Of a stretch of DNA of 64,000 nt, positions 22,801 to 31,319 are shown in pieces. Source of the stretch: Hemileia vastatrix (taxonomy: Eukaryota; Basidiomycota; Pucciniomycetes; Pucciniales; Zaghouaniaceae); contig JASXTE010000001.1 in assembly GCA_030280995.1 (NCBI GenBank), positions 7,907,001 to 7,971,000 of the forward strand. Reading direction: 5' to 3'. The stretch's first letter is position 1; each line of letters begins with the position of its first letter. A program made the position numbers and the translations under genes. The notes under the pieces are model-generated. The model ran no database searches. It was given only the letters and a program-made list of their open reading frames with translations, and was not told the origin of the DNA.

Positions 22801-23844
22801 CTCAAAGATGTTTTCCTTTCTTTTGGTCTCTCGCCCAACCCTGCTGACCCATGTCTCTTTTCAAACAAATCCTCTGACAACCCATGTTTCATTTTCATCC
22901 ATGTTGATGACCTGGTTATCTGCGGGAAGGATGTCTCTCAAATCAAGCAACAACTTAAATTGTCTTTTGAAATGGATGACTTGGGAGAGGTTTCTTGGGT
23001 ATTGGGTATGAAAGTTACTCGCAATCGTAACAAAAGACAATTTTATCTTTCACAATCACTTTATGTCTCCAACATGTTACAAGAGTACGACATGCAAGAC
23101 TGTCATCCTGCGTCTACTCCTCTTGTACCTAATGCCAAGTTTTCCCCAAAACCACAAGACAAGCCTCCATGCGACTTCAACTATAGATGGGCTATAGGAC
23201 TTTTAAATTATCTTGTAGCATGTACTTGTCCCGACCTTGCCTATGCGGCAAGTACTTTGTCTCAATTTCTTAACTCTCCAGCCAACAACCATATTCTTCA
23301 CTTCAAACATGTCCTACGGTATCTCAGAAAAACTATCAATTTTAGTCTGACTCTGGGCAACTCCGATTCCTATAATGACTTGTTTGGCCATGCGGATGCT
23401 GATTGGGGCTCATCTCCAAAGTGTAAGTCTACCTCGGGCTCCGTCATTTTTAATCATGGTTTACTTGGTTGGCGCTCGAGCAAACAACAGGTTGTTGCAC
23501 TCTCAACTACTGAGGCAGAATATTGAGCGATCTCAGAAGTCGGCCAGGATCTGAAACGGTTCACTCAACTGTTTTGCGGACTCAACATTCCTCACAACAC
23601 ACCTACCATATTCAATGACAACCAAGGTGCCATAGCTTTAGTCAAGAACCCCCTTTACCAACACCGGACCAGACACATCAATATGCGGTTAAATTGGTTA
23701 CGGGAGTTAGTCGAGGCTGGTGAAGTTAATGATGCTTATGTTTCCACTACTAATATGATTGCAGATCTCTTCACAAAATCATTATCACAACAAAAACATG
23801 AGGAATTCTGTGGTCTAATTGGCTTAGCTTACTTGAAGCATTGA
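19810..23844 (+). pseudogene. Copia Gag-Pol polyprotein (element C), two TGA stops
   Basis: One frame of about 1344 codons from ATG 19810 to TGA 23842-23844. Two internal TGA codons break it: 20035-20037, between ALGV and NLEKF in gag where Trp is likely, and 23524-23526, directly after TEAEY in RNase H. Domains in order: gag (NYATWKTHIYYAL); protease relic ILKSGASHSIF, in which the catalytic Asp of DSG is Lys; integrase with HMDLCRP, VVTDNGGEF and PLSERGNRTL (D, D, E); reverse transcriptase with KARLCIQGFAQLEGIDY and VDDLVI; RNase H with HADADWG, STTEAEY and HINMRLNWLRE. No CCHC knuckle is apparent. Reverse transcriptase and integrase residues are intact; the protease is not. Confidence 0.9.
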
Positions 23845-23855
23845 GCATGGAAGGG

Positions 23856-24502
23856 TGTTGAATTATTAGATACTATATAAATCTGTACTCCCATATTTAT
23901 CCTCTTAGTCATTACTTGTTTTATTTCCGTTCCCCTTTTGGTTAATTTTTGTTTCCATAATTATTTGTAATATTCTGGTTCAATAGCCCCATCCTGTAGT
24001 CTAGTGTATAAAAAGTAGATGCCTTCATTTTCATTTGGCATCTCCTTTATTGTTCCTTTTTACTTTCTGTCCTTCGGACAGTTGTTTCACTCTTGACTTA
24101 TCACTTTACGTGTTTCTCTTTTTCTTCACTACAGTTGGCGGCTCTATCTTTCTCTTTTATTTTTATTAACTCTTCTCTGATTTATTGAACGTCTGAACCA
24201 GGTATTTATTTAACTTGTTAGTGTGCTCTCTATGCTGCAATAAAAATCTCCTTTATTGTTCCTTTTTACTTTCTGTCCTTTGGACAGTTGTTTCACTCTT
24301 GACTCATCACTTTACGTGTTTCTCTTTTTCTTCACTACAGTTGGCGGCTCTATCTTTCTCTTTTATTTTTATTAACTCTTCTCTGATTTATTGAACGTCT
24401 GAACCAGGTATTTATTTAACTTTTGGCGGCTCTATCTTTCTCTTTAATTTTTATTAACTCTTCTCTGATTTATTGAACGTCTGAACCAGATTTCATTCAA
24501 AA
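23856..24502 (+). repeat. 3' LTR of element C (647 bp, expanded)
   Basis: Same ends as the 5' LTR. It carries three copies of the roughly 70-bp TTGGCGG unit and a second copy of the preceding block (CTCCTTTATTG... with CTGTCC-TTT-GGACAG), joined by a short AT-rich linker near 24216-24250. Confidence 0.9.
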
Positions 24503-25219
24503 GAATCCATTCCCTGAACCCCGTAGTGTTTTGATCATTGACAATGCTTCAATACATCACAAGGGAAAAGTTGAAACCTTAATTGAGCAAGCCAGGTCAT
24601 TACTATTATATTTGCCTCCTTTATCACTGGATCTTACCCCAATAGAAAAAATGTTTAGTACTCTAAAAGCTAAGTTGTGGAAACATCGGCTGATGAGTGG
24701 TGGAGAGAAAGATGGGGAAATTATAGAAACATTTGTTAGTATGATTTACACTCCACTGTTGATGCATAAAATGTTTAGGGGTAGGGGGTATTTGCCTTAA
24801 TTGAAATATGAAACATTTAAATAGATTTGTAAATTTATTAAGGCTTTTTTTTGCAAAATAGCAATTAATTTGATTTTTTCGGTAATAAAAATTGTTTTTG
24901 GTTTGATTGTCAACCTCACTTCTAAGTTAGTAAAAAAAACAACCAAGTCACCAGCTGAAATCTTTTTAATTTTTGTTAAAATTTCTTTGAGAAACATGTT
25001 TTCATAAAAAAAGTCTATTTTATTATTTTCAATACCAATCTTTAACATAAAAGATTATCCTCCATGTTTTTTGTCTGGAAGTCTAAACCCTAGTATAATT
25101 ATATAATAATATTTTTATTGAAAATGTTTAACAATTTTATTAATTTTTTTTATTTGAAAATTTTGTAATGTATCAAAAAAATACAAGTAAAACAGTTGAC
25201 AAATTGCATATATATAAAA

Positions 25220-26776
25220 TTAATGATATTTTTTTTTGGCGTAAGTGGGTTGAAATTTTTTTGGCTGCATTAACCAAAGCTACTTCTGGTCCACCAGGAA
25301 TTCCCACTTTTAGCATCAAGTCATATGGGAAATCCTTAAAGTAACTCCAATGCTTCATTCAAAGTTTTTCCAAACCTTCAGAAATCTCAACATCATTAGC
25401 ATCTACTTTAGAGAATTTAAAAAATTTCTCCAAGGAAGCTTCATCATTTGATGGATGTGGAGAAGGGTAGCGTGGAGGAGAGCTGGCACCACACAATATG
25501 GGGGGCGGACTTGCTAGCAAGTCCGCAACCTTGGACCCAAACTCACCATAGATTGAACACACATTGAGCTATTGATAAAGGAGCCATACAATCAGGAATG
25601 AACACCACTCAGAAGAACAGTTTTAGGTGGGTGTTCAAGTAGAGTTCAGTATGGGTTCAGTATGAGTTCAGTCTGAGTTCCATCTGAGTTCCATCTGAGT
25701 TCAGGTTGAGGACTTGCTAGCAAGTCCACCCCCTATATTGCGTAGTGTGGATTCATCAGCTTTGTATCGTTTTCTCTTTTTTGTACTCTTTGAAGCAGGT
25801 TCTGTTTTCCAAATAAAAGGAGTTTTGGAAGGCTTGAGAAGAGTCACCTCTCTTGGGTTGAGAGTCTAAAAAATAAAGGAAATAAATAAATATTATTTAA
25901 CATTATTATTGAGACATTTTACTTACAATTGCTTTGGCCCACATATATGCTCTGTCTGGAGTCAGTACAAAATATTCCTTTGGATTCTCAGGGTTAAGAA
26001 CCACATTTGATTCGGTTAATCTTGAAAGATCAGGTTGAGGAATGTGTGAAGCCAAAATTGTATGCAAATTATCATGATAGTTGGCAGAAGAAATTGCACC
26101 TGTAGTAGTATATTGAGAGGGAGAGATGGCAAACAATCTGAATCTTGAGTGGGCTGTCAAGTTTTCTTGAGATCTCCATAAAGTTTCTTTTTCTTAAAAC
26201 AAGAGAGAAAAGATTTTATTTTGGTAACCAAAAAAAAAAAGGAGAAAAATAAATAAATACCTCTATAACAGATCTAGGATTCAATGCTCCAGACGTAAAA
26301 ATATAGTTTGAATGTTTGGTGTCTTTCTAACGTCATTTATGAATTGTCTGAAACAATCTTGACTTGAGAGCCTTTTCTTTTGTCCAGGCAACCTTTGATT
26401 GAGATTTTTCAGTCGGATGAACCAGGAAATATTTCCTTCTTCTTCAAGTTCTTGCACAAACTCACCCAAATTCATATCCTCCTGATCTTTAATGACACCA
26501 ACAGCAGCATCTTTAAATTTATCGAAACTATAATTCCAGGTTGGCCAAACCAATTCCAAGTTTTCTTCATCAGCAGTGACTTTGCTATACTTTTTTTTTG
26601 TTCGAATGATCTGAGTTGTCTTCAAGAAAGAATATAAAATCTATCATCACATAGATTTCAAATTGATTGAATGGAGTGGAAGGTGAAATGGATTGTGGAA
26701 TTCCAGAAGATTTCAAGTCTTGAAATCAGTGAGAATCTTGGAAATTTTCATTTTCAAGACCAGTTGGAAAGCTCAT
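25220..26776 (-). pseudogene. Passenger gene of unknown function in the Tc1/mariner element
   Basis: I do not recognise this family. The minus-strand start is probably ATG 26776-26774 (MSFPTGLENENFQDSH, then a TGA). A charged exon follows (about 26620-26281; LELVWPTWNYSFDKFKDAA, EEEGNISWFIRLKNLNQRL). The next exon (about 26190-25923) contains TAHSRFRLFAIS and DRAYMWAKAI. A GTAAGT...TTTTAG intron (about 25922-25876) leads to an exon with the basic stretch STKKRKRYKADES, possibly a nuclear signal. The CACTA MITE interrupts that exon. Beyond the MITE it continues with SLEKFFKFSKVDANDVEI, a TGA at 25359, then HWSYFKDFPYDLML and GIPGGPEVALVNAAKKI. Lying inside the TIRs, it probably moved with the transposase. 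Confidence 0.5.
25487..25747 (-). mobile_element. CACTA-type MITE, copy 2 (261 bp, reverse)
   Basis: Same 261-bp element in the opposite orientation, with the GGACTTGCTAGCAAGTCC palindrome at both ends. TGG occurs at 25484-25486 and 25748-25750 as the 3-bp target duplication. It interrupts an exon of the passenger gene. Confidence 0.9.
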
Positions 26777-26840
26777 GATAGAGCAAAGATGTAACTCCCT
26801 AAAATTAAAAAACATCAATATTAAAATATATAATATGAAA

Positions 26841-27366
26841 AACCTACGTGAATCAAAAAGAAAAAAAAAAAAAAAAAAGGAAAAAAAAAAGAAAAGAAAA
26901 GAAAAAAACTGGAGAGAGAAAGAAGAAGAAAGAAATGTGGAGATTATATTAATGATTAAGTTGTGCTGAGGAGAAGAGAAAAAAATAAGAAATAATAAAA
27001 ATAAAAATAAATGGAACAAGATATGGAAAGTGAGGAAAAAAAGTGGGAGGAGGTATAATACTGCAACCCGGGATTGACTGGGGTTAGTCTCGCTGGTCTC
27101 AAATCCGGAATGGATAGAGATCAACCAGGTGCGGTACATTTACTATATACATGCGGGCGGCATTGTGCCCTAACCTAATTTACTAGTATCATTATTCTTA
27201 TGTTACTACAGGAGGGAGGATGGGGGAAAATTGTGGGGCAGCTGATTGTATATCCAATCAATTGATCAATTGGATATAGCAGGTCACCTGACCTGCACGC
27301 ATGCTTTTTTGGGGGGGCGGAGGCTGCCAAACTGGGCAAAGGCCGCAAGGTTTTTCCAACTAGCTG
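26841..27366 (-). repeat. Right terminal inverted repeat of the Tc1/mariner element
   Basis: Inverse of 18065-18420, with a 157-bp insertion at 27054-27210 and about 25 bp extra near the end. Poly-A/G tracts give Lys/Glu-rich or Phe-rich spurious frames. Confidence 0.85.
27054..27210 (-). mobile_element. 157-bp LTR-like insert, TSD GGAGG
   Basis: Present in the right TIR but not the left one. It is flanked by GGAGG (27049-27053 and 27211-27215). On the minus strand it runs TGTAGTAACATAAG to CAGTATTATA and contains TATATAG near the middle. A solo LTR or tiny TRIM-like element fits the TG start and 5-bp duplication. Its right strand was set by the TG end and is uncertain. Confidence 0.6.
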
Positions 27367-27368
27367 TA

Positions 27369-28315
27369 TTTAGAATTAGTAGTAAAGTAGTCTTGCATCA
27401 ATTTTTGATGGCCTTCAACTCAGTTTTGATGTACTTCTATTGTATTTTTTTTGCTTACTTGTAGAATCATCATATGATAGAGAAAGAGCTGCTTCTTCTT
27501 CTTCCATTGCTATATATTCTTTGATGATGTAGTGCCTGTGTAGTGAGATGTGAGCCATCTAGTCAAATTGCAGTGTGAGTTGAAACGCAAGTTAGAGATC
27601 AATATTAAGTATAAATGTTCCTTGGTAAAAGTTGCCGAAACGAGGGTGTGGCCATGCATTTTGGCAACAAACGACGCGGGTAATATTCATTTAGTTGTAG
27701 AATATTTGAGGCAACGGGGGTAGATGCCCTAAACATGCTATAAGACTGTAATGCTAAGTTTAATTTAGATTGAGTAATTATATTGAGAATTGCGCAGACT
27801 TTTTTAGTTTTTTCCATCTCTTGAATCTCAAGATATTGTTCTTAGTATATGACGCGTCCAGTAAAGAAATAGTCTTTTCCGATATAATTCTTTTTATTAG
27901 AAAATCATCTACTTATGCGTTACAAATTTTAAGCTACACATTCCAGATTCTAACATAACTTATTTGAACAAACTTTACTATTTCAAATGAAACGGATGCC
28001 TATAGAATGAAATTATTGATATATGATTAAGAAAATTCAAGTTAGAATGCAAATATAATAATGTCTATATGAAAATCATCAGTCCCGAGTTACTAATTCC
28101 TACAGCTAGATTGAAACTTGATCGAAGAGGAACAATTTTTGAACTAATTATTTGATCGTTGGCTTTTTTTTTTATTTTTTTTTCTTTAAATTGATTGATG
28201 CTACTGAATTTTACTAATGAGTCGCCTACATATTTTTTCTTGGGTGCCGCACGAAACGGTGTCCTTGGTCCTGTTCTGCTCTATACAGGAGAAATAGTTC
28301 CTGAAAGTCAGATAC
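27369..28315. other. Intergenic, no gene seen
   Basis: AT-rich unique-looking sequence between the transposon and the 3' end of the ceramidase gene. No domain or repeat was recognised. The ceramidase 3' untranslated region must lie in its right part. Confidence 0.55.
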
Positions 28316-29934
28316 TCATTTATCTTTTTTGCATTTTCTTCGCGCTACATAAGGAACCAGTTTCAGGGGTCCGGTGAACACTAATTGGTAATTCTCTCCC
28401 CCTTCTTTTAGAGTAAGCCAGGTGATCTGGATAGCCAAAACACTTAAATATGCTCCAATACCAGTGGCAAGATGCCACCATGCGTGCCCTTCTAGTAGAA
28501 ATGATCTGGGTGTCCCGAGTTTTTGTTTGACAACAGAAATTGAATCACAAAAACTATTAACCATCATAAAAATTAGCCTGCATCAATTTAGCTTCTTGGA
28601 TTAACCAGAACAAAGAATCATACATATTGTCCATGTTCCATATTGCAAATCCGACCAAGACAAAAATGGCACTTGCCAGTTCGCAAAAGATGATTTCTGT
28701 TCGGCGATTTTTCTCAGCTTGAGTTCTAGTTGGAAGTAAATACGTAATAATGTATACTGTTCTCGCGACCCCAACACTGAGAGCGAAGTATCAAGCTGGA
28801 TAAGCTTACTTTAGGTGTAACAAACATTGATACTTACAGTTGAACCACTGCATAGAATACTTCGTGAAATACTGGATTTGGATAAATAAGATACAAAACG
28901 GTAACTATCACATTGAGTAAAGTCAGGGCTATCGGTAAAGTGGTCATTCTTCTGGGCTGCTTGATGTTTGAGGGTATCACATCAAACTTCAGAAAAAGCC
29001 CAAACGAAGCACAGTATAGCATTGGCAGTTCGTCTGCGAGCTGCCATTCATATTTCAAAGTAGCGTGAAATCTTTGAGAAATAATGATAATAATAATTAA
29101 TAGCCATAGAATTTAATTTTGGGTACCAAAAAGCTCACAGAAAACTCCCAATTCCGATTGAGGCGACTCCACCCTATCATTTTGAAAAGATGTTAGACAA
29201 TTAATTTGATTGATAGAAACTAGAATAGTATGACTGATACCAATAACAGTAGTACCTATACCAATAATGATAACGCAGAGAAATTAAAAAAAAAATGATT
29301 TGAGATCTTACATAGAGCAAAGTAATTAAAATAGGAAGATTTGCTTGCCTATTCTTTAAATAACCACTGATAGAAAAGTTTGAAGTCGAAGGGTTTAAAA
29401 ATGATTTAGTGAAAAAAAGAAATTCTCGTTGGAACACGTTGTGACCGACACTCACTAAACTGAAAATGCAACTGAAAAAGTATTGGAAAAGCAAATGATG
29501 AATATCGGTAAAGACCGCTAGAGCGGAAGGAAGGGAGACACCAAGTTGCACACCCACCAAAACCAATGTTTGTAAGTGTGTTTGTAAGCTCTGCAATGTA
29601 ATAAGAAGAGGCGTAGTTTGATTCACTAGAGAGAAAGTTAGCATGGGGCATATAAACAGCCAGCAAATGTACTAACCACCAGTCAATTGATGATGTTCTG
29701 TAGAACAAAAGGAATAATGTTGAGCATAAAATATAAAATAATAATCATAGGACAGATGTGATGTGATAAAAAATGAGATGGCCAATTCAAAAGTCAACAA
29801 CAGAATAGCTCAGGATTAAAATTTAGGTTCGGACTTAGTTGCGGATCATTTGAATCAGTTTTTCTGTCTACGCACATTGGACCCCAATATCCTTCAACTA
29901 GCGGCTGCTGTGACCACCAACGAGTGAGGTGCAT
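28316..29934 (-). CDS. Alkaline ceramidase (YPC1/ACER family), eight exons
   Basis: Integral membrane amidase that hydrolyses (phyto)ceramide to a sphingoid base and fatty acid, in ER or Golgi membranes by family. Exons on the minus strand: 29934-29876, 29697-29677 (21 nt), 29625-29558, 29517-29456, 29173-29139, 29071-28838, 28776-28624 and 28553-28316. All seven introns have GT-AG ends, and the 870 nt join in frame to 289 residues. The calcium-site residues known from human ACER3 are present: D25, W26, E28, N30 and E39 in IDWCESNY and YIAEL. The zinc/catalytic residues are S80, H84 and D95 (IGIGSFLFHATLKYEWQLAD) and H234, H238 (GHAWWH), with ACER3 spacing. Several hydrophobic segments fit seven transmembrane helices. 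Exon choices were made by eye; the 29455-29174 intron is the longest. It looks intact and is the only clear host gene here. Confidence 0.92.
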
Positions 29935-30634
29935 TTCAGTACGGTTAAGTACGACTGAATAAGCCGAACAAGCTTCCCAAAGAATAATTAAAGAGTGTTT
30001 TTAGATACACAGATGTATATATTATAATTATAGTTGTAATTTTTAGGGAGAGAGCGGGTTGTAACTGAGTAAATGAATGATTCGTAGATAGTTCGGTCTG
30101 AAAAGAGAAAAGACGACGTCAGAATGTGCAGGATGAGATTAGAAAATGGGAGCCGTATGCTTGTCGATCAAAAGAACCTTGAGCTGATAAAAACCTAGAT
30201 GTGCCAATAATCCCTCTGCTCGTAACTGGTGCCTTTTTGAAATTTGAAATTTGGCTTGATCTGTAAGAAGTAATCATTTGATAAAAAAAATAATAATTCA
30301 TAAACCTACGAGAATTCCACTTTTATTTGTCTGGGGACTGTAAACCCGAATCTTTCAATTGATTGGTTAATGGGTGATGTCTATATTCACTGCCTCAGGT
30401 TAAGAGTAGATTGGGCCAAGACATGGGGTTAGGCACCAGAGCCGGATAAAAGTTTGGGCCATTCTTATGCATAAAATCATATTTAGCCACTTTTCAAATT
30501 TTGTTGCCTACAATCACCATGCTCTCAATACATTTTTTCGTTACTTTTAATTATTCGCTTCTTCTTCCAATCTTTTGTAATGAATCCCTTCGTTTTCCTG
30601 TTTCAAAAATTAAGTTGTAACACCAGAAAAAAAA
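29935..30634. other. Intergenic, upstream of the ceramidase gene
   Basis: Contains the presumed ceramidase promoter (reading left) and possibly the promoter of the small plus-strand gene at 30635. No convincing TATA or coding region was identified. Confidence 0.5.
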
Positions 30635-30791
30635 ATGTCGAGATTTCTTTGGTTTATCTCACTTCTAGGCCAACTGCAATGCTTACGTAAGCCCCACTTT
30701 TATTTATTTTTTTTTTAATTTCTTACAATCTCACCCAGCTAGGGGTATGAAGGCACGGTTAACTAATAGGCTAGGTACAAGTGGGGAGTAA
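30635..30791 (+). CDS. Possible small secreted peptide, one intron
   Basis: ATG at 30635 begins MSRFLWFISLLGQLQCL, a signal-peptide-like hydrophobic stretch. Exon 1 ends at 30686 before GTAAGC. A 52-nt intron with a pyrimidine tract ends CCCAG at 30738. Exon 2 runs to TAA at 30789-30791, giving 34 residues with a basic tail (RGMKARLTNRLG). Rust and other plant-parasitic fungi encode many short secreted proteins, but one this short may be chance. A truncated gene is another option, since a transposon nest begins about 200 bp downstream. Confidence 0.25.
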
Positions 30792-31001
30792 GAGCATCCA
30801 CACTCGCGGGTCAAATTAGCTTCGGTATGCATATTTTAATGAAAATAGCGGCTAATATTCCGCACTCATCATGTTTTAGTCATTCGGTAAAGGGTTAAAT
30901 CACTAAGTTTTTCAGTAATTCGTGGATCTCTCCATGAATTATTGAACCATTTGTGTAATTCATTTTTCTGCCCCGCCATTTTTTCAGTACAGCCATATTG
31001 G

Positions 31002-31176
31002 TGTAGCACGGTGTCAGCCTGTAGAACTCCGGAAAGAACCGGATTATCATTACTTTACCTGTAGCACGGTGTCAGCCTGTGGAACTCCAGAAAGAACCGG
31101 AGAACAGGGGACGCCGCGACTACAGACTATATACATTTGCACACATAACTAAGTACATAGTCCTAGTGACTTAACA
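31002..31176 (-). repeat. 3' LTR of element D (175 bp, with 58-bp duplication)
   Basis: The plus strand shows TGTAGCACGGTGTCAGCC at 31002 and again at 31060. The LTR therefore carries a tandem duplication of its terminal 58 bp that the 117-bp 5' LTR lacks. It ends TTAACA at 31176. Confidence 0.9.
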
Positions 31177-31186
31177 TCCCCCCCAC
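31177..31186 (-). other. Polypurine tract of element D
   Basis: GTGGGGGGGA on the minus strand directly precedes the 3' LTR. Element E has an equivalent tract at 37862-37871. Confidence 0.7.
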
Positions 31187-31319
31187 TTAGTTATGAAAAA
31201 TATTACTGATATCCCCCCCATGCAAACATAACCAACTCCAAAATGAAAAGAGAAATAAAAAGAGATGAGAAAAAATAAGAGAAATAAAAGAAAAATAAGA
31301 GAAGAGAAATATAACCCTA

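Larger units (their letters stand above)
19332..24502 (+). mobile_element. Ty1/copia element C, nearly intact, TSD GAATC
   Basis: LTRs 19332-19772 and 23856-24502 flank one long polyprotein frame. GAATC lies at 19327-19331 and 24503-24507, a perfect 5-bp target duplication within the transposase exon. The primer site GGTTATGGGCCCAGC starts at 19773 and the purine tract ATGGAAGGG precedes the 3' LTR. The 3' LTR is 206 bp longer than the 5' LTR because of extra internal tandem copies. Confidence 0.95.
18640..24800 (+). pseudogene. D34E (Tc1/mariner, DDE_3-like) transposase split by copia element C
   Basis: The N-terminal HTH part reads RDPSTYLQKV then EEHCDFLLDLI, PTLYLSGLRDALLEEHGVEV and STIHAELHKRLQMSH (18650-18890). 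A 50-nt intron (18996-19045, GTGAGT to CAG) joins VFS to ADES, the first catalytic Asp. A second intron (19255-19315, GTAAGT to TAG) precedes a short exon that the copia element interrupts at 19331. The frame resumes at 24508 with VLIIDNASIHH (second Asp), LPPLSLDLTPIE (catalytic Glu, 34 residues between) and MFSTLKAKLW, ending at 24800. An in-frame TGA in the N-terminal part (18725) and one near 19129 also break it. It catalysed cut-and-paste transposition at TA sites by family inference. Confidence 0.8.
18065..27366 (+). mobile_element. Tc1/mariner-type DNA transposon with long TIRs and passenger gene
   Basis: Ends CAGCTAATTGGAAAAA and its inverse TTTTTCCAACTAGCTG are flanked by TA (18063-18064, 27367-27368), the Tc1/mariner target. 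Inverted repeats are about 360 bp once a 157-bp insert in the right arm is removed. Inside are a plus-strand D34E transposase (18640-19331 plus 24503-24800) and a minus-strand gene of unknown function (about 25220-26776). Three later insertions sit inside: copia element C, a CACTA MITE and an LTR-like insert. Original length without them would be about 3.7 kb. Confidence 0.85.

Noticed and set aside
20035..23526. UGA reassignment as explanation for TGA stops in element C
   Set aside because: Only two cases here, and the ceramidase gene and element G pol use TGA as a normal stop.
27060..27110. tRNA gene from a B-box-like GGTCTCAAATCC
   Set aside because: No cloverleaf could be drawn, and the segment lies inside a 157-bp insert with its own target duplication.
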